64,000 nucleotides of DNA from Haemaphysalis longicornis (Eukaryota > Arthropoda > Arachnida > Ixodida > Ixodidae), in the NCBI GenBank assembly GCA_013339765.2, contig CM023457.1:73148717-73212716 (forward strand). Reading direction: 5' to 3'. The position numbers and the translations under genes were made by a program. Below, one piece after another: positions 31,559 through 42,640 of this stretch (positions within the stretch are counted from its first letter, which is position 1; each line of letters starts with the position of its first letter). The notes under the pieces were generated by a model. The model was given only the letters and a program-made list of their open reading frames with translations. It was not told the origin of the DNA and did not search any database.

Positions 31559-33440
31559 TTGGTGTGGACACCAGAGCTTCTGAAGAGACAGGAGCTGACC
31601 AAGTAAGTATTATGAAGAGCGGGCTGGATGTTTTTCGCCATGGGCAGAATTTTTGTGTGCAGTTTATGTAACTTGTCTTATTCTTCTTTTAGGACCAAGA
31701 TTCAGATGGAGCAGCAAATGCTCATTTCCTGCCACAGTATTGCAGGTGTCAACTGTGCTCATGTCCTATGTGATGCGTCACAGAATTAGCGACGAGGGCA
31801 CCAAGGACTTTTTCAACACGCTGAATACAATAGACCCAGACAAAGCACCACGATCTAAGTACTTGCTGAAGAAGGCTTTGGGTGCTGATGTGCGAGAACC
31901 CGAAAAGCATTTTTACTGCTTGTATTGTGAGGGGTACCTGGGGCAAGAAACTTGCAAGACGCAGGTTTTCTGTGAAAACTGCAATCGGGATGTAGATTAT
32001 GCCTTCTGTTCGTTTTTTCTCGTGTGGATCAAAGAAACCTGAAGTGGCTTCCACATAGGGCTAGTGGAGACACAATCCGGGATGTGTTTGCACACAGTCA
32101 GACTTTTCAAATGACGACATTTCTCTCATTTAGACTGTTTGAAAAATCAACATATGAAATTTCGCCTGTCCAGTGTGAGATAGTTAAGCTGGAACCTGCT
32201 GCACGTAAGCAGAACACCTGATGCCTGCCCTGTGGTTTGGTTTTTCTAAACCACATGACTGCGCTCTCAACACCTTTTACAAGAGAATTGCAGCAGCTTT
32301 CCACTGGTTTCTCCTGTATGAAAGATGGAAAGGAGGTTACCGTGAGATGATTTGCTGCCGCATGCTCAGTGAACGCAGCAGCTGGTTCTGCAGTCCGAAA
32401 CTGTAAAAAGTGTAATCGTTTTTACGGGTATAGTTGGTGTTGCCATCGGGGGAAGTCCTACGAGTGCTTGGATACTGCCCCACAGCGTCGAACGGCTTAC
32501 AAGCATGTAGCAGATGCCATAAGGGCACACCTTTTGCACCTTATAAAGGGGTGACTGGTCCCTGCCTTGCTATGACCCTTCGCCGTTTTGACGTGGTTGA
32601 CGGGGTTTATCACCGACTGCAAGCATTGTGCTTGCCTTGGAGTGCTGCGACAACTGCTTAAGCTGTGGAATAGCTTGCTGCTTGCAATAACTCCTCCAAC
32701 CGAGGTTACCCGCACACTAAGAAAGTTTGAAGACACGTTGTATTGTAAGGCTTCGGAGATGCGGGCCCTGTTGCTGTTTTATGGCTTTGTTGGTTTAAAG
32801 CTAGTCTTGCCAATCCGATACTTCAAACAGTTTACTCTTTTTCTAATGGTGTGTACCTGCTCCTCAAAGCAGTGATCGCCCAGCAGGACAAACGAGAAGC
32901 ACGGGCCCTAGTGAAGAAGTTTGTGGTGCAGATGGGCGAGCTGTACACAGACAGAAATGTATCGTATAATGTACACCAGCTGCTCCACCTGGCAGACTCA
33001 AACTCAATGTAAGTATTGGGCCCGTTGTTGGCTACCTCATGCTTTCTCTTTAAGGGAACACAGCACGTTGGAGAGAAGATCGCTCGCACTTTCCTTTGGT
33101 GGCAGCACCTGTGTGTCTCGGCCGAAAAATCGAAGAGTAAGACGAAAGGTCCTTCTTTAAAAGGATGGTTGGCCGGCAAACGATTGGCACGACTGGTGTT
33201 GTGCTCCCTGGGGGACGCAGTTGGTACCAGCGTCAGAGTTCTTCTAGCCCCGACATTAGGCTTGAATTTCCTCTGGAGAACCACCTGGGACTCCTACCAA
33301 CAGATAACGTACTACAGTAGATTCCAGTGCAATGGGATTTTGTGGCACTCGGAAACATACAACATGCCCAAGAGGGTCAAGTGTGTTGCTGAGCTCGAGG
33401 ATGGCGCAGCACACCACAGCTGCAGCCACAATGTGTGGTG
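31559..33440 (+). pseudogene. Decayed tnp2/CACTA-like DNA transposase gene
   Basis: Segments in several frames, in order, resemble animal transposases of the tnp2 (CACTA/EnSpm) type. They are LMSYVMRHRISDEGTKDFFN and a CX2C...CX2C zinc motif, HFYCLYCEGYLG...CENC (31750-32000). Next come LKWLPHRASGDTIRDVF (32040-32090), PALWFGFSKP (32224-32250) and FYGYSWCCHRGKSYE (32420-32465). Then follow FDVVDG (32590), ITPPTEVTRTLRKFEDTLYCKASEMRALLLFYGF (32690-32790) and LYTDRNVSYNVHQLLHLAD (32940-32995). An intron with gtaagt and ttttag borders lies at 31604-31692. Many stops and shifts show it is dead. The family assignment is from memory of motif patterns. Confidence 0.55.
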
Positions 33441-33597
33441 CTAGTAGAGAAGCTGGAGCTGGTGTGCACAGTTCCATTCAAAGACAGCCTTCATAGCGGC
33501 ACACAGTCCCAGTGCCTTAAAAAAAATATGTTGCCATGGAGCTTACTCCTGAAAGTTTTAATGGGCCAAAGCTATACTTGGGCTACAAGGCACACAT

Positions 33598-33775
33598 AGT
33601 GGAGGCTTCAAATTAACTGTGACCACCTGAGGATCTTCAACGTGCGCCGAAATATATACACACAGGCATCTTTGCTTTTTTGTTTCCATCAGAAAGCGGC
33701 CACCACTGTTGGAAATTGAACCCGCATTCTTGGGTTCAGCAGCAGAACACGTTAGCCACTGCGCTACCGCAGCAG
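33598..33775 (-). mobile_element. SINE copy, diverged
   Basis: The minus strand shows the SINE head (gcggtagcgcagtggctaacg), B box region (gggttcaatttcc), the aaagcaaagatgcctgtgtg block and ttgaagatcctcaggtggtc. It is more diverged than the copy at 12644. No clear TSD. Confidence 0.8.
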
Positions 33776-34263
33776 GTGGCGGGATTAACCCTTTCCGGTC
33801 CAAAACTTTTACCCGCTTTCCACCGCTCCAATCTGAAACGGTTTTGCAAGTTTCCGGCGCCACAATAAAACACACGAACTGCGGAATAAGAACTTCGCTT
33901 GCATTTCGAAACATTCTCCTGGGTGCAGGCCATAGCTTTTACTGCAGGTTTTGCAGAAAGTTTATCTCCTGCCTCCTTTTGTTTTGCTATCACTAGCAGC
34001 CCCGTCCTTGATGCTTCAGCCTGGGATCTACACAGGCCCTGCTTTTTGGCTCGAGCCCTCAGGTCACCCAACAGGTGTTGGATGAGGTTGCCGCAGTATT
34101 GCAGGTGTCGCTGCTCTTTCTTGCCATGATGCGACTGCTGTGTTTGCCTCAAAATAAAACAATTGACAATGGAAACCCCTATAAGCCAGGAAATTAGGTA
34201 GAAGCTTTTGCCACCATTTCACTGTCTTTTGACAGAATGCTAAATCGCTAAATGCAACGCTGC
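33776..34263. other. Unassigned stretch with a basic open frame
   Basis: A minus-strand frame (33800-34152) encodes a charged segment (KKEQRHLQYCGNLIQHLLGD). I do not recognise it, and it may be part of another decayed transposase. Confidence 0.3.
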
Positions 34264-34530
34264 CCCGCACGGGGCACCTTGAGCAAGCCTGGTGACGGTA
34301 TTGGCGAATCCGCGGACTTCGAGCCCTCATACATAAGTTGTGATCACCCGCGACGATATGTTTTAAAGTGAAAGATAGAAACCTACAACGGTGGCCGTCG
34401 CAGCCCAGGTCAAGCTCCGGCAGATGGGCTCCCTGTCTGTTTATCAGGCAGGGAGCTCCGGGACTTATATGGGTAAGGCTATATAGGTAAGGCTGACGAA
34501 GAAAGTACCCCTGCTTTTATACTATTCTAT
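34264..34530 (+). promoter_or_regulatory. LINE F 5' UTR with hairpin
   Basis: The hairpin gctccctgtctg / caggcagggagc (about 34428-34455) is kept. The ORF1 ATG at 34531 is followed by a TAA four codons later. Confidence 0.6.
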
Positions 34531-34659
34531 ATGGTATTTATCTAAACCCCCCAAACGTGATCGGCCCCCGAAATATGGCCGCACCAAAGTTTCGTTCCCA
34601 CCTCTTTCAACAACTGTCTTTTAAATGCGAACGCATTTATTAGCCGGGGGTTGTCTTGC

Positions 34660-34875
34660 TCCGTTGGCCGGTGTGCGCCTGCATTCCTCCAGCGCGAGCG
34701 CACGTGAGCGTGCGCCTCGTAGTTCTGCCTTCGTCGTCGTCGTCGTCGTAAATGCGAATGTGCGCCTGCATTCCTCCAGCGGAAGCGCACATGAGCGCGC
34801 GCCTCGTAGTTATGCCTTCGTCGTCGTCGTCGTCGTCGTCGTCGTAAATGCGAATGCATTTCTTAGTCGGGGGCT
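34660..34875 (+). repeat. Tandem repeat of about 100 bp with TCG microsatellite runs
   Basis: Two units start gcgcctgcattcctccagcg (34676 and 34764). Both run through cgcctcgtagtt and a ccttcgtcg run of variable length and end taaatgcgaatg. The second TCG run is longer. Confidence 0.8.
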
Positions 34876-34904
34876 CGAGACGCCGTTGCCGCGTAGCTGG
34901 ACGC

Positions 34905-35217
34905 GGCTATGGAAACTGTGCGCGTGCGCTCCAAACCCTCTGACCCCATAGTCTTGGTTGGCGACTTCAACGTTGACGTGCGCAAGAAGAGCGGCGAGTG
35001 GCTGGTCGAGTAAATGCAGACCAGGCACTCTATGCATTGTCTCTCTGCCGGCTTCGACACGTGCCCCACTACCATTCACGGGAGTTGCAATGTACTGGTC
35101 TTTACGCGAAACTGCGACGCGCGTATGCTTCTCAAAGACCCTTTGACCGTGCACTTCAGCGATCACAAGGCAGTGATTGTGGCCGTCAGGTACAACGATA
35201 ACACAAACAGGTGCTGA
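34905..35217 (+). pseudogene. EEP endonuclease fragment in the Helentron-like insert
   Basis: One frame reads DPIVLVGDFNVDVRKKSGEW with the catalytic GDFN motif of EEP nucleases. After a stop and frame change it reads LKDPLTVHFSDHKAVIVAV, with the SDH motif near 35155. The N-terminal part with the Glu motif is absent. It differs from the LINE EEP domains in this window. Confidence 0.65.
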
Positions 35218-36661
35218 TGAATAAATGATTACGTTCACACTCTCGTCATTAATTACGCCGTTACTCGCAACACACTCACCGGTACACCCAATGCATTCGC
35301 ATTTCTGCACGATTCCCTTCGGGGAGGTGCGGGGGAATTTTTTAACAACCGTGATTAACTATACTCGTTTTCTTGGGATTGAGTCAGCTGACTTAGCAAG
35401 ACCTGTCGCTTTCATGTCCGTATTCATTTCTAAATTTCTGCAAAGCACAATAGGTGGAAAATATCAAGCTAAAAAGCTCAGGAACGGAGAAATCCTTGTA
35501 GAACGCAATGCCGAACAACAAACCCGCACTCTTCTTCAACAAACCCGCATCCATGATCTGGATATCAGGGTCACACCCCACAGGAGCCTAAACAGCTCCC
35601 AGGCTGTGATTTCTGAGACAGATCTCCTTACGGAAACAGATTCCGACCTTCTAGATGGTTTAAAGGATCAGGGCGTCACAGCCGTCCACTGCATCATGAT
35701 GCGCAGGGACGAGAAGATAATCCCCACCGAACACATTATCCTGACTTTTGCCCGCTCGGCACTTCCACAATATATAAAGCAGGCTGCATTCGATGCTCCA
35801 TTCCTCCTTACATTCCGAAACCGTGCCGCTGCTTCAAGTGCCAGTGGTTCGGGCATGGTACAAACTCTTGCCGTGGCCGAACAACCTGTGCAAAATGCGC
35901 GGCGCACGATCACCCGAGCGACAACTGCCCATCCGACACCCTCACTTGTGTGAACTGCGGGGGGCCGCATGCAGCGTACTTCCGCAAATGTGAAAAAATT
36001 CAAATAGAGAAAAAGATCATCAACATCAAGGTCACTGAGAACATCGCCTTCCCAGAGGCACGAAAAGAGGTTCGCCGCTTTCCCCCTGGGGAGGTACGCC
36101 GACGCAGCTCGCGGGGGGCGGAGCGGCGTCTGGTTTCCCCAGGGACCCGGTTCAGCGAGTCTGACCTGGTCCCTCCGCCACCTCCCGCTGGGTTGCTTCA
36201 GGCAGCCCAACCCGGCACCACGCCGCCTGCTGAGGCAGCAGCGGTTGTGGTGCCAATTGTCTCTGTTGGGACCGATGCCGTTCCCGTCACTGCTTCCCCG
36301 TCCTCCAGTGCGTTGGAGGGTGCCGAGGGGATGGACACCGGGGGCCCCGCATCGGCGCCCACCGCCACCGCACCACCCGTGCCAACTCTGGCGCCCGCGA
36401 CGCCCTCGGCGGTGTTGTATCAAACAAAGGGTCCACGAAGGGGGTCCAAGCTTACAAGGGGCCCGGCCCGTCGGGCACCCCTCTGACATCTGACGAGGTG
36501 ATGGATGTGTCGCCGTTCCTGCCTTCAACGCACCGCAAGGAACGGCCTCCGACGTCCAAGCCTGCAGAAAAGCCCAAAAAAGCCCAATCCTCGAGTAGCA
36601 GCACCGAAAGACAACACATGAACACATGCACACACAGTCCAGTCATTCTTAAATGTAAATA

Positions 36662-36803
36662 ATAGGAACAGAAAACATCATTCAATGCAACTGTAGAGGC
36701 CTCCTTAAAAAATATTGACGATGTGTATGAAATGCCTAATACCGATCAGCCAAGTGTCATGGGTCTGCAAGAAACACACCTCAATTCCAAACAAATTTCT
36801 TAA
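36662..36803 (+). pseudogene. LINE F ORF2 start, EEP first part
   Basis: Sequence homologous to the ORF2 start of LINEs B and C, but the ATG is ATA (36662-36664). The VMGLQETHLNS motif with the catalytic Glu lies at about 36757. It breaks off at the TTAA element. Confidence 0.8.
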
Positions 36804-37887
36804 AGGGGCACTGACACAAAAATTTTGCATCTTGTTTTTTGTTGTTGCGATAAGTAGCTAGTGACCTACGTATAACCTGTAGAAACCTCATTTGCTTCAG
36901 CGTGCGACGGTTATTTAATATGAGGCATTTTCAATGCAGCCAGTCGCCGTTTCGGTTTCAGCCAGTGCCGCGAAACGATGGATTTTGTGGATTTTGTGTG
37001 AACAAAGCTGACCACGCGACCGTCGGAGGGATATCACAGAGCAGAGCAGCCGTAGCACTGTCGAATCCCCATCGATGGCAGTTTCTGCGAATGCCCCCAC
37101 GTACTGATCTCTTCAGGCGCTTAATTAAAAAGTGACCGTGGATGTGACGCAGGCGCATCGAGTGCAAATGCTACCGCGGCTAAAGAACGACGCGCGACGC
37201 TCGAGACGGTGGGTGGCAAGACGCGCGCTGGGAGCAGCCGGGCGGTCTGCCTACAGGTCCGCCTACAGATGTGTTCGGTTTAGCACTGCGGCGGATATTC
37301 GAGTGCCGCTCTCGTAAGAGGTGCAGATGACAATTTTTAATGCCACCAGGCATCGCATCATTAACTCCTTTCTCATGTAAGCCACCATGGTCGAGACTTG
37401 GGGACAATTTTGTGCAGCGATAACAAGCTATCACTCGAGCTACCTGCGCCGGCCTGGGCCACTACGCGGCCGTGACCGCCGCCTGCACAGCGACCGTGTG
37501 CGGCTAGCTCAGTGGGCTTTTCGTGCCTCCAGCGCGTTTTCGCATCCAAATGGTAATAAACACTAATAGAAACAGAGTGCCTGGAATCGCTGTAGAACCT
37601 TGGTCGCATCCAGCTTCCCGATTAGCTGACGAAATCACGGTGCCTCCACCGCCAACGATCGGGTCGTTCATTCTCGAGAGCAGAAGCTCCGCCCTCCGGC
37701 CCTCCGATTGGAGCGGCGAGCCGGGCGAGCCGGCGAAAAACGCCGGCAGTGCGGAAGCGGCAAACACAAACTCGTGACGTGTTTGGATGTTGTTTATTTA
37801 CACAATATCCTCGGGATGTCGATTGCGCGTGGTCCTCTGCTGGCTGCTCGGTTGCATTTCGCACACTTTAAAATAGATTTTAAATAT

Positions 37888-37906
37888 TGTCACGCTCGAA
37901 ACTGTA
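37888..37906 (+). repeat. Remnant of gypsy 3 5' LTR (19 bp)
   Basis: The 19 bases tgtcacgctcgaaactgta equal the first 19 bases of the 3' LTR at 42641-42659. The sequence then passes directly into gag. Confidence 0.85.
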
Positions 37907-39085
37907 ACCACTGGGATGCGGCCGCCAAGCGGGCAAACATCGAGGTATTCTTGACGGGCACCGCGCTGACGTGGTTTGAAAACCACGAGGCGAAGCTAAC
38001 CACTTGGGACCGGCTAGTAGAGGATATGAAGAAGCGCTTTGGGGATTCGTTGGCAAAAAAGAAGCTAGCAGAGCAGACGCTACATCAGCGAGCACAAGTG
38101 GCTGGGGAGTCTTGCATGACCTACATCGAAGAAGTATTGAAATTGTGCCGGATTGTGAATCCCGCAATGTCCGAGGAAGACCGGGTTGGCCACATTCTTA
38201 AGGGCATCGCTGAAGACGTGTATGCTTTCCTCATCAGTAAGGAGAGCCTGGACACAGTAGAAGACGTCGTGCGACATTGTCAGGCATTCGCAGCCCTGAA
38301 GACCCGTCCCCATAGCACCAAAGTTTGGTCGCTTGCCAAACGTCACCACTATAGCCAGCGTAGATGACACCCAGGCCATGGACTTCTCGTCGACGATAAG
38401 GCAAATAGTTCGGGAAGAACTGCGCCGACATGACGAATCGGTGCATCGCATCAACACCACTTGCGACTGCCATCCGCCATACGATGCCCTGATGCGAGGT
38501 GCTCCGGTCGGCTACTACGCTCCGCGAGATGACGCTCCCCGACGTTCATGGGCCCCTACAGAGTTTCATCCGTCCGTGAACACTGCTAGCTTTGACGATC
38601 ACCGTGTCCACCCTTCCCGGAATTCTGATAACTGCGACAACCATCGGTACTCATTTGAACCAGCTGAAACGAATACCTGGTCCTCACCACGCGGTGTGTA
38701 CTCACGCCGTGATGACGAATATTATGGTGAAGATCGACGGACCTACAGACCTCACCCACAGTTCACTACGTTCATGCAGCCCGACAGGATTCGCCGCCCG
38801 CAGCCTGCCTGCTACTGGTGTGGGATTCCGGGCCAAATTGCAAGGTTTTGCCGTCGTCGTCGCGAAGAGCAAGCACAGAATTCTCGGTATACTGCTTCAG
38901 GACCTAACCACACTGTCGAAAGTCACTGGTCTCAGCTCCCGCTTTCCGCTAACAATTTTCGGACCAGTTCGCAGCGCAATGCTTCTCCGGCCACCTACGA
39001 TCGCAGCATAACACCACCCGCTGGACGACAGCGCCGATCCCCATCGCCTGGTCGCCGCGCTGCATCCCCTTCGCCGGGAAACTAG
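37907..39085 (+). pseudogene. Gypsy 3 gag, N-terminally deleted
   Basis: The first frame (to 38367) contains ALTWFENHEAKLTTWDRLVED, LHQRAQVAGESCMTYIEEVLKLC and GHILKGIAEDVYAFL, a gypsy capsid pattern. A frameshift near 38330 leads to the frame ending at 39085, with MDFSSTIRQIVREELRRHD and a zinc knuckle CYWCGIPGQIARFC near 38810-38850. In that knuckle the His of CCHC is Gln. A basic SPSPGRRAASPSP end follows. Protease lies in the -1 frame relative to this end, as usual for gypsy elements. Confidence 0.87.
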
Positions 39086-39837
39086 CCGGCGCGACCGATG
39101 GAGGTGAGGTCGCCGGACAGCCTTCGATAGATAAACAACCTCTGCCAGTATATATGATGACAAACAAAGTTCAAGTGCTCGTGGACGGTGTTTCTACAGT
39201 GGCTTTAGTTGATACTGGTGCAACGGTTTCAATTATGAGCAATGCGTTTAAAGATCGCCTGGGACGTAAAGTGATGTTCAAATGGGACAACGGAACCTCG
39301 TTTCGTGGAGTCGGTGGGGAGCCGCTGCACCCTCTTGGTGTGTGTACAGTCAATGTTTGTATCGGAGGGCGAACGTTCAAAGCGGAATTCGCAATTCTTG
39401 CCAAGTCAACCCATGACGTAATTTTGGGCATCGACTTTTTGAGGGATTGCGGTGCCACTGTCGATTGCGTGACGGGCGAACTTTCTGTTAACAACTTATG
39501 GTTCTCTGCACTCGATGATGAGCCGCATATCAATGAAAATACTGGTACTCTGCGTGTTTCTGAGGGCACAGTTATACCTGCGTGGTCCCTGGCGATCGTA
39601 CCAGTGAGTGCTATAAGTGACGCCGGCATATTTGACGCTGTAGTGGAGCCACTCTCCCCGAACTGTGCAAAGAAAGACCTTCTGGTGCCCCGTTGTGTTG
39701 TATCTGTTGAACGAGGACGTAGCTATGTGTGCGCTCTCAATTGTTCTTCGCAGAGCGTGGTGTTACCGCAGGATATGAAACTGGCCGAGTACGAGACAAA
39801 CGACCACATTTTAGTCGCCCACTTTGTGTGCTGGTGA
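39086..39837 (+). pseudogene. Gypsy 3 aspartic protease
   Basis: The protease frame is already open upstream through the gag stop and includes MMTNKVQVLVDGVSTVALVD with DTG at 39208-39225. It continues with THDVILGIDFLRDCGATVDC (39412-39470), the second conserved block. The frame ends at 39837 and overlaps the RT frame (open from 39814) by 24 bases; RT is in the +1 frame. Gypsy protease and RT are usually one frame, so a one-base indel is the simplest reading. The catalytic residues are intact. Confidence 0.85.
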
Positions 39838-42595
39838 GGCTGCCCCTGCTGACATTATTTTCCCGAACTCGAAGCTTCTCAGCATGGTTAATAACTCGCT
39901 CTCCTCGGATGAACGAAACGCATTGGTCGACGTCCTTTCTCGACATGCCTCTGTCTTCGACTTTGCTGCGGATGTCTCTCAGGCGGCACTTCCAGCCTCC
40001 CCCACTTGTCACACTATAGATACCGGGTCGGCGCACCCGGTTCGACAGAAACCTTACAGGGTGGCACCATCTGAAGGAAAGATAATCTCTGAGCAAGTCA
40101 CAGAGATGTTACAAAAAGGTGTCATGCGTGAGTCGGCCAGCCCATGGGCAGCGCCTGTGATCCTCGTACAAAAGAAAGATGGTACCTGGAGGTTTTGTGT
40201 GGACTACCGACGTTTGACCGCCATCACCAAAAAAGACGGCTATCCGCTGCCCAGAATTGATGATGTGATAGATTGCCTGCACTCTGCATCTTATTTTTCG
40301 TCAATAGATTTAAAATCCTGCTATTGGCAGATCCCCATGGACCCTAACCACACAGAAAAAACAGCCTTCGTCACTCCGGATGGCCTTTTTGAATTTAACG
40401 TGATGCCATTCGGTCTCTGCAATGCGCCAGCGACATTCGAACGGTTCATGGACACAATTCTGCGCGGCCTGAAATGGGACATATGTCTGTGCTACCTCGA
40501 CGACATAGTAGTCTTCGGACGAACTTTTCACGAGCACAACGCACGACTCGAGACAGTCCTCAGCTGCTTAAAAGGCGCCGGATTGGTGTTGAACTCGAAG
40601 AAATGTCATTTTGGTGAGCGTCAAACGCTGGTTTTGGGACACCTTGTTGATAAGGATGGCGTGAGACCGGACCCTCGAAAGATCGCCGCTGTTGAGAGAT
40701 TTAAGCCGCCCCAATCAGTGCGAGAGCTCCGTAGCTTCTTGGGGCTTTGTTCATACTTCCGTCGTTTTGTGCCCCGCTTTGCAGATTTGGCGTCTCCCCT
40801 CACTAGCCTCCTGCACAAAGATACTGCCTTTACCTGGACTGCCGAGTGTGAATCTTCGTTCTGCCACCTTAAATATCTCCTCACGTCGGGCCCTATCCTT
40901 CGCCACTTTGACCCTGGCGCTCCCACCGAAATACATGCGGACGCTAGTGGTGTTGGACTTGGTGCAGTGCTCATCCAGCGGCATAGCAATGCTGAGCATG
41001 TAATCGCGTACGTTAGTCGTTGCCTCAGCAAAGCTGAGCGCAATTACGCAGTCACCGACCAAGAATGCCTGGCTGTGATCTTCGCGATCAGCAAATTTCG
41101 TTCCTACGTGTACGGCCGTCCATTTACAGTCATCACCGACCACCACGCGCTGTGCTGGTTGACCGGCCTCCGTGACCCTAACGGCCGACTAGCAAGGTGG
41201 GCCTTAAAGCTCCAAGAGTACGACTTCGTCATTGCCTACAAGAGTGGTCGTCGGCACGCAGACGCTGATTGTCTTTCCCGGCTGCCAAATGCGTGCACTG
41301 ATCGGGAAGAACACCATTTCGACGACTGTTTGGCAGCTGTAGACACAGAATTCCCCGATGTTGCTACCTTCCGTTCAGAACAGCAGAAAGACCCAAGCAT
41401 CCAGCACCTCTTCGCTGCTGCTGCTGATACTACGGCTCCCCGGCGCTACTCGTTGCATGATGGGCTACTCTACAAGATTAACTACATGCCTAGGGGAGCG
41501 CGTTTTCTTCTTGTCGTGCCAAAACCTTTGCGTGCTACAGTTCTGCGCACCATGCATGACGATGTTACAGCCGGTCACATGGGTTACGTAAGAACTTTAC
41601 ACCGTACCCAAGAAAGATTCTTCTGGCCGAAAATGCGCCGTGAAGTTCAACAATATGTCTCGAGTTGCCTCCGATGTCAGCACTACAAGCGCCCTACGAG
41701 CATTCCATCTGGGCTACTCCAACCTATAACACCTTCTTGTTTCCCCTTTGACCAAGTCGGCATTGATTTAATCGGACCTTTTCCACGCTATTCGACTGGT
41801 AATCGCTACATCATTGTCTGCGTCGACCACCTGACGCGTTATGCAGAAACTGCGGCTGTCGCAGCTGCGAAGGCAGACATCGTTTCGACATTCCTGCTCC
41901 GGTTCGTCATCCTTAGGCATGGTGCTCCTCGGGTGATTATCAGCGACCGTGGACGTCAGTTCGTCGCTGATGTTGTGGAAGACTTGCTGCGTCTTTGTTC
42001 AACTCACTTTCGTCACTCGACACCCTATCATCCCCAGACAAACGGCTTGACCGAGCGTACCAACAGGACTCTCACAAACATGATTGCGATGTATGTTGAC
42101 TCTCGCCACAAAAACTGGGATGAGATTTTGCCGTTCATCACATACGCTTATAACACGGCCCAGCATGAGACCACTGGCTACAGCCCGTTCTATTTGCTCT
42201 ACGCCCGTACACCTCCTAACACTCTGGATACAATATTGCCCTTCTCTTTAGGTCACGACCCATCCGTTTCGCGCACCCTCTGTCTCGCTGAAGAAGCGCG
42301 TCGCCTCGCTCGTTTACGTACCCTGGCCTCCCGGGGCCGCTCAAAACGCCTTTACGACAGTCCGCACCATGCGGTTTCGTACGCTAAAGGCGACATGGTA
42401 TTGTTGTGGACGCCTGTACGCAAACGGGGCCTGTACAGCAAGTTCTTGTCGCATTACACGGGACCATACGTTGTCGTCGATCGGTTGAGTGATGTCACCT
42501 ACGTTATCTCGCGCGTAACGACCCCTGGACGGAGAAGCTGCAAGACTGAACTCGCCCACGTCGCCCGGCTGAAGACATTTCACCCTCGCCTGTGA
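39814..42595 (+). CDS. pol: Gypsy 3 pol: reverse transcriptase, RNase H and integrase
   Basis: About 920 codons are open. RT: PWAAPVILVQKKDGTWRFCV, YFSSIDLKSCYWQIPM and YLDDIVVFGR (about residue 225). RNase H: HADASGVGLGAVL (near 371), TDQECLAVIFAI, ITDHHALCWL and HADADCLSRL. Integrase zinc domain: HMGYVRTLH...CLRCQ (near 584-625). Core: VCVDHLTRYAE, IISDRGRQF and PYHPQTNGLTERTN, giving the D,D-E triad. The C-terminal YTGPYVVVDRL is GPY/F-like. The frame is preceded by TAG at 39811, so it has no start of its own and would be made as a Gag-Pol fusion. No chromodomain or env follows. Confidence 0.92.
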
Positions 42596-42628
42596 CCTCC
42601 TCGTGCCTCGCCCGACGGGCTTCGTCTG

Positions 42629-42640
42629 CGAAGGGGGAAA
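42629..42640 (+). promoter_or_regulatory. Gypsy 3 polypurine tract
   Basis: The purine run gaagggggaaa lies directly before the 3' LTR start at 42641, where plus-strand DNA synthesis is primed. Confidence 0.8.

Larger units (their letters stand above)
34618..35340 (+). mobile_element. Inserted fragment with palindromic ends and endonuclease remnant, Helentron-like
   Basis: The insert splits LINE F ORF1 between tttcaacaactgt and ttttaacaaccgt, which look like a diverged target duplication or a resolved border. Near each end lies the palindromic word aaatgcgaangcattt (34622, 34847) or aatgcattcgcattt (35291). The 3' side has a small hairpin cccttcgggg (35325). Inside is a twofold repeat of about 100 bp with TCG runs, then an EEP fragment. 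Tick Helentrons often carry such an endonuclease domain. That link is from memory, and the element type is inference. Confidence 0.45.
34531..36603 (+). pseudogene. LINE F ORF1 (broken, carries an insertion)
   Basis: The start ATG (34531) meets a stop at once. After the insert (34618-35340) the frame 35350-35953 has PHRSLNSSQAVIS and the THIILTFARS region. The first two knuckles are scrambled by a frame change near 35815. Knuckle 3, CVNCGGPHAAYFRKC, and the Pro/Ala-rich tail are in the frame ending at 36486. In this copy the C-rich tract lacks the long C run of LINE B, and the tail is in frame with the preceding GAERRLVS stretch. Confidence 0.85.

Noticed and set aside
33736..34152. Basic helical frame as a host gene
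   Set aside because: No recognised domain; the frame overlaps SINE sequence at its end.
34542..34951. Arg- and Val-rich frames on both strands near 34.5-34.95 kb
   Set aside because: They come from translation of TCG repeats in the tandem repeat and have no gene support.
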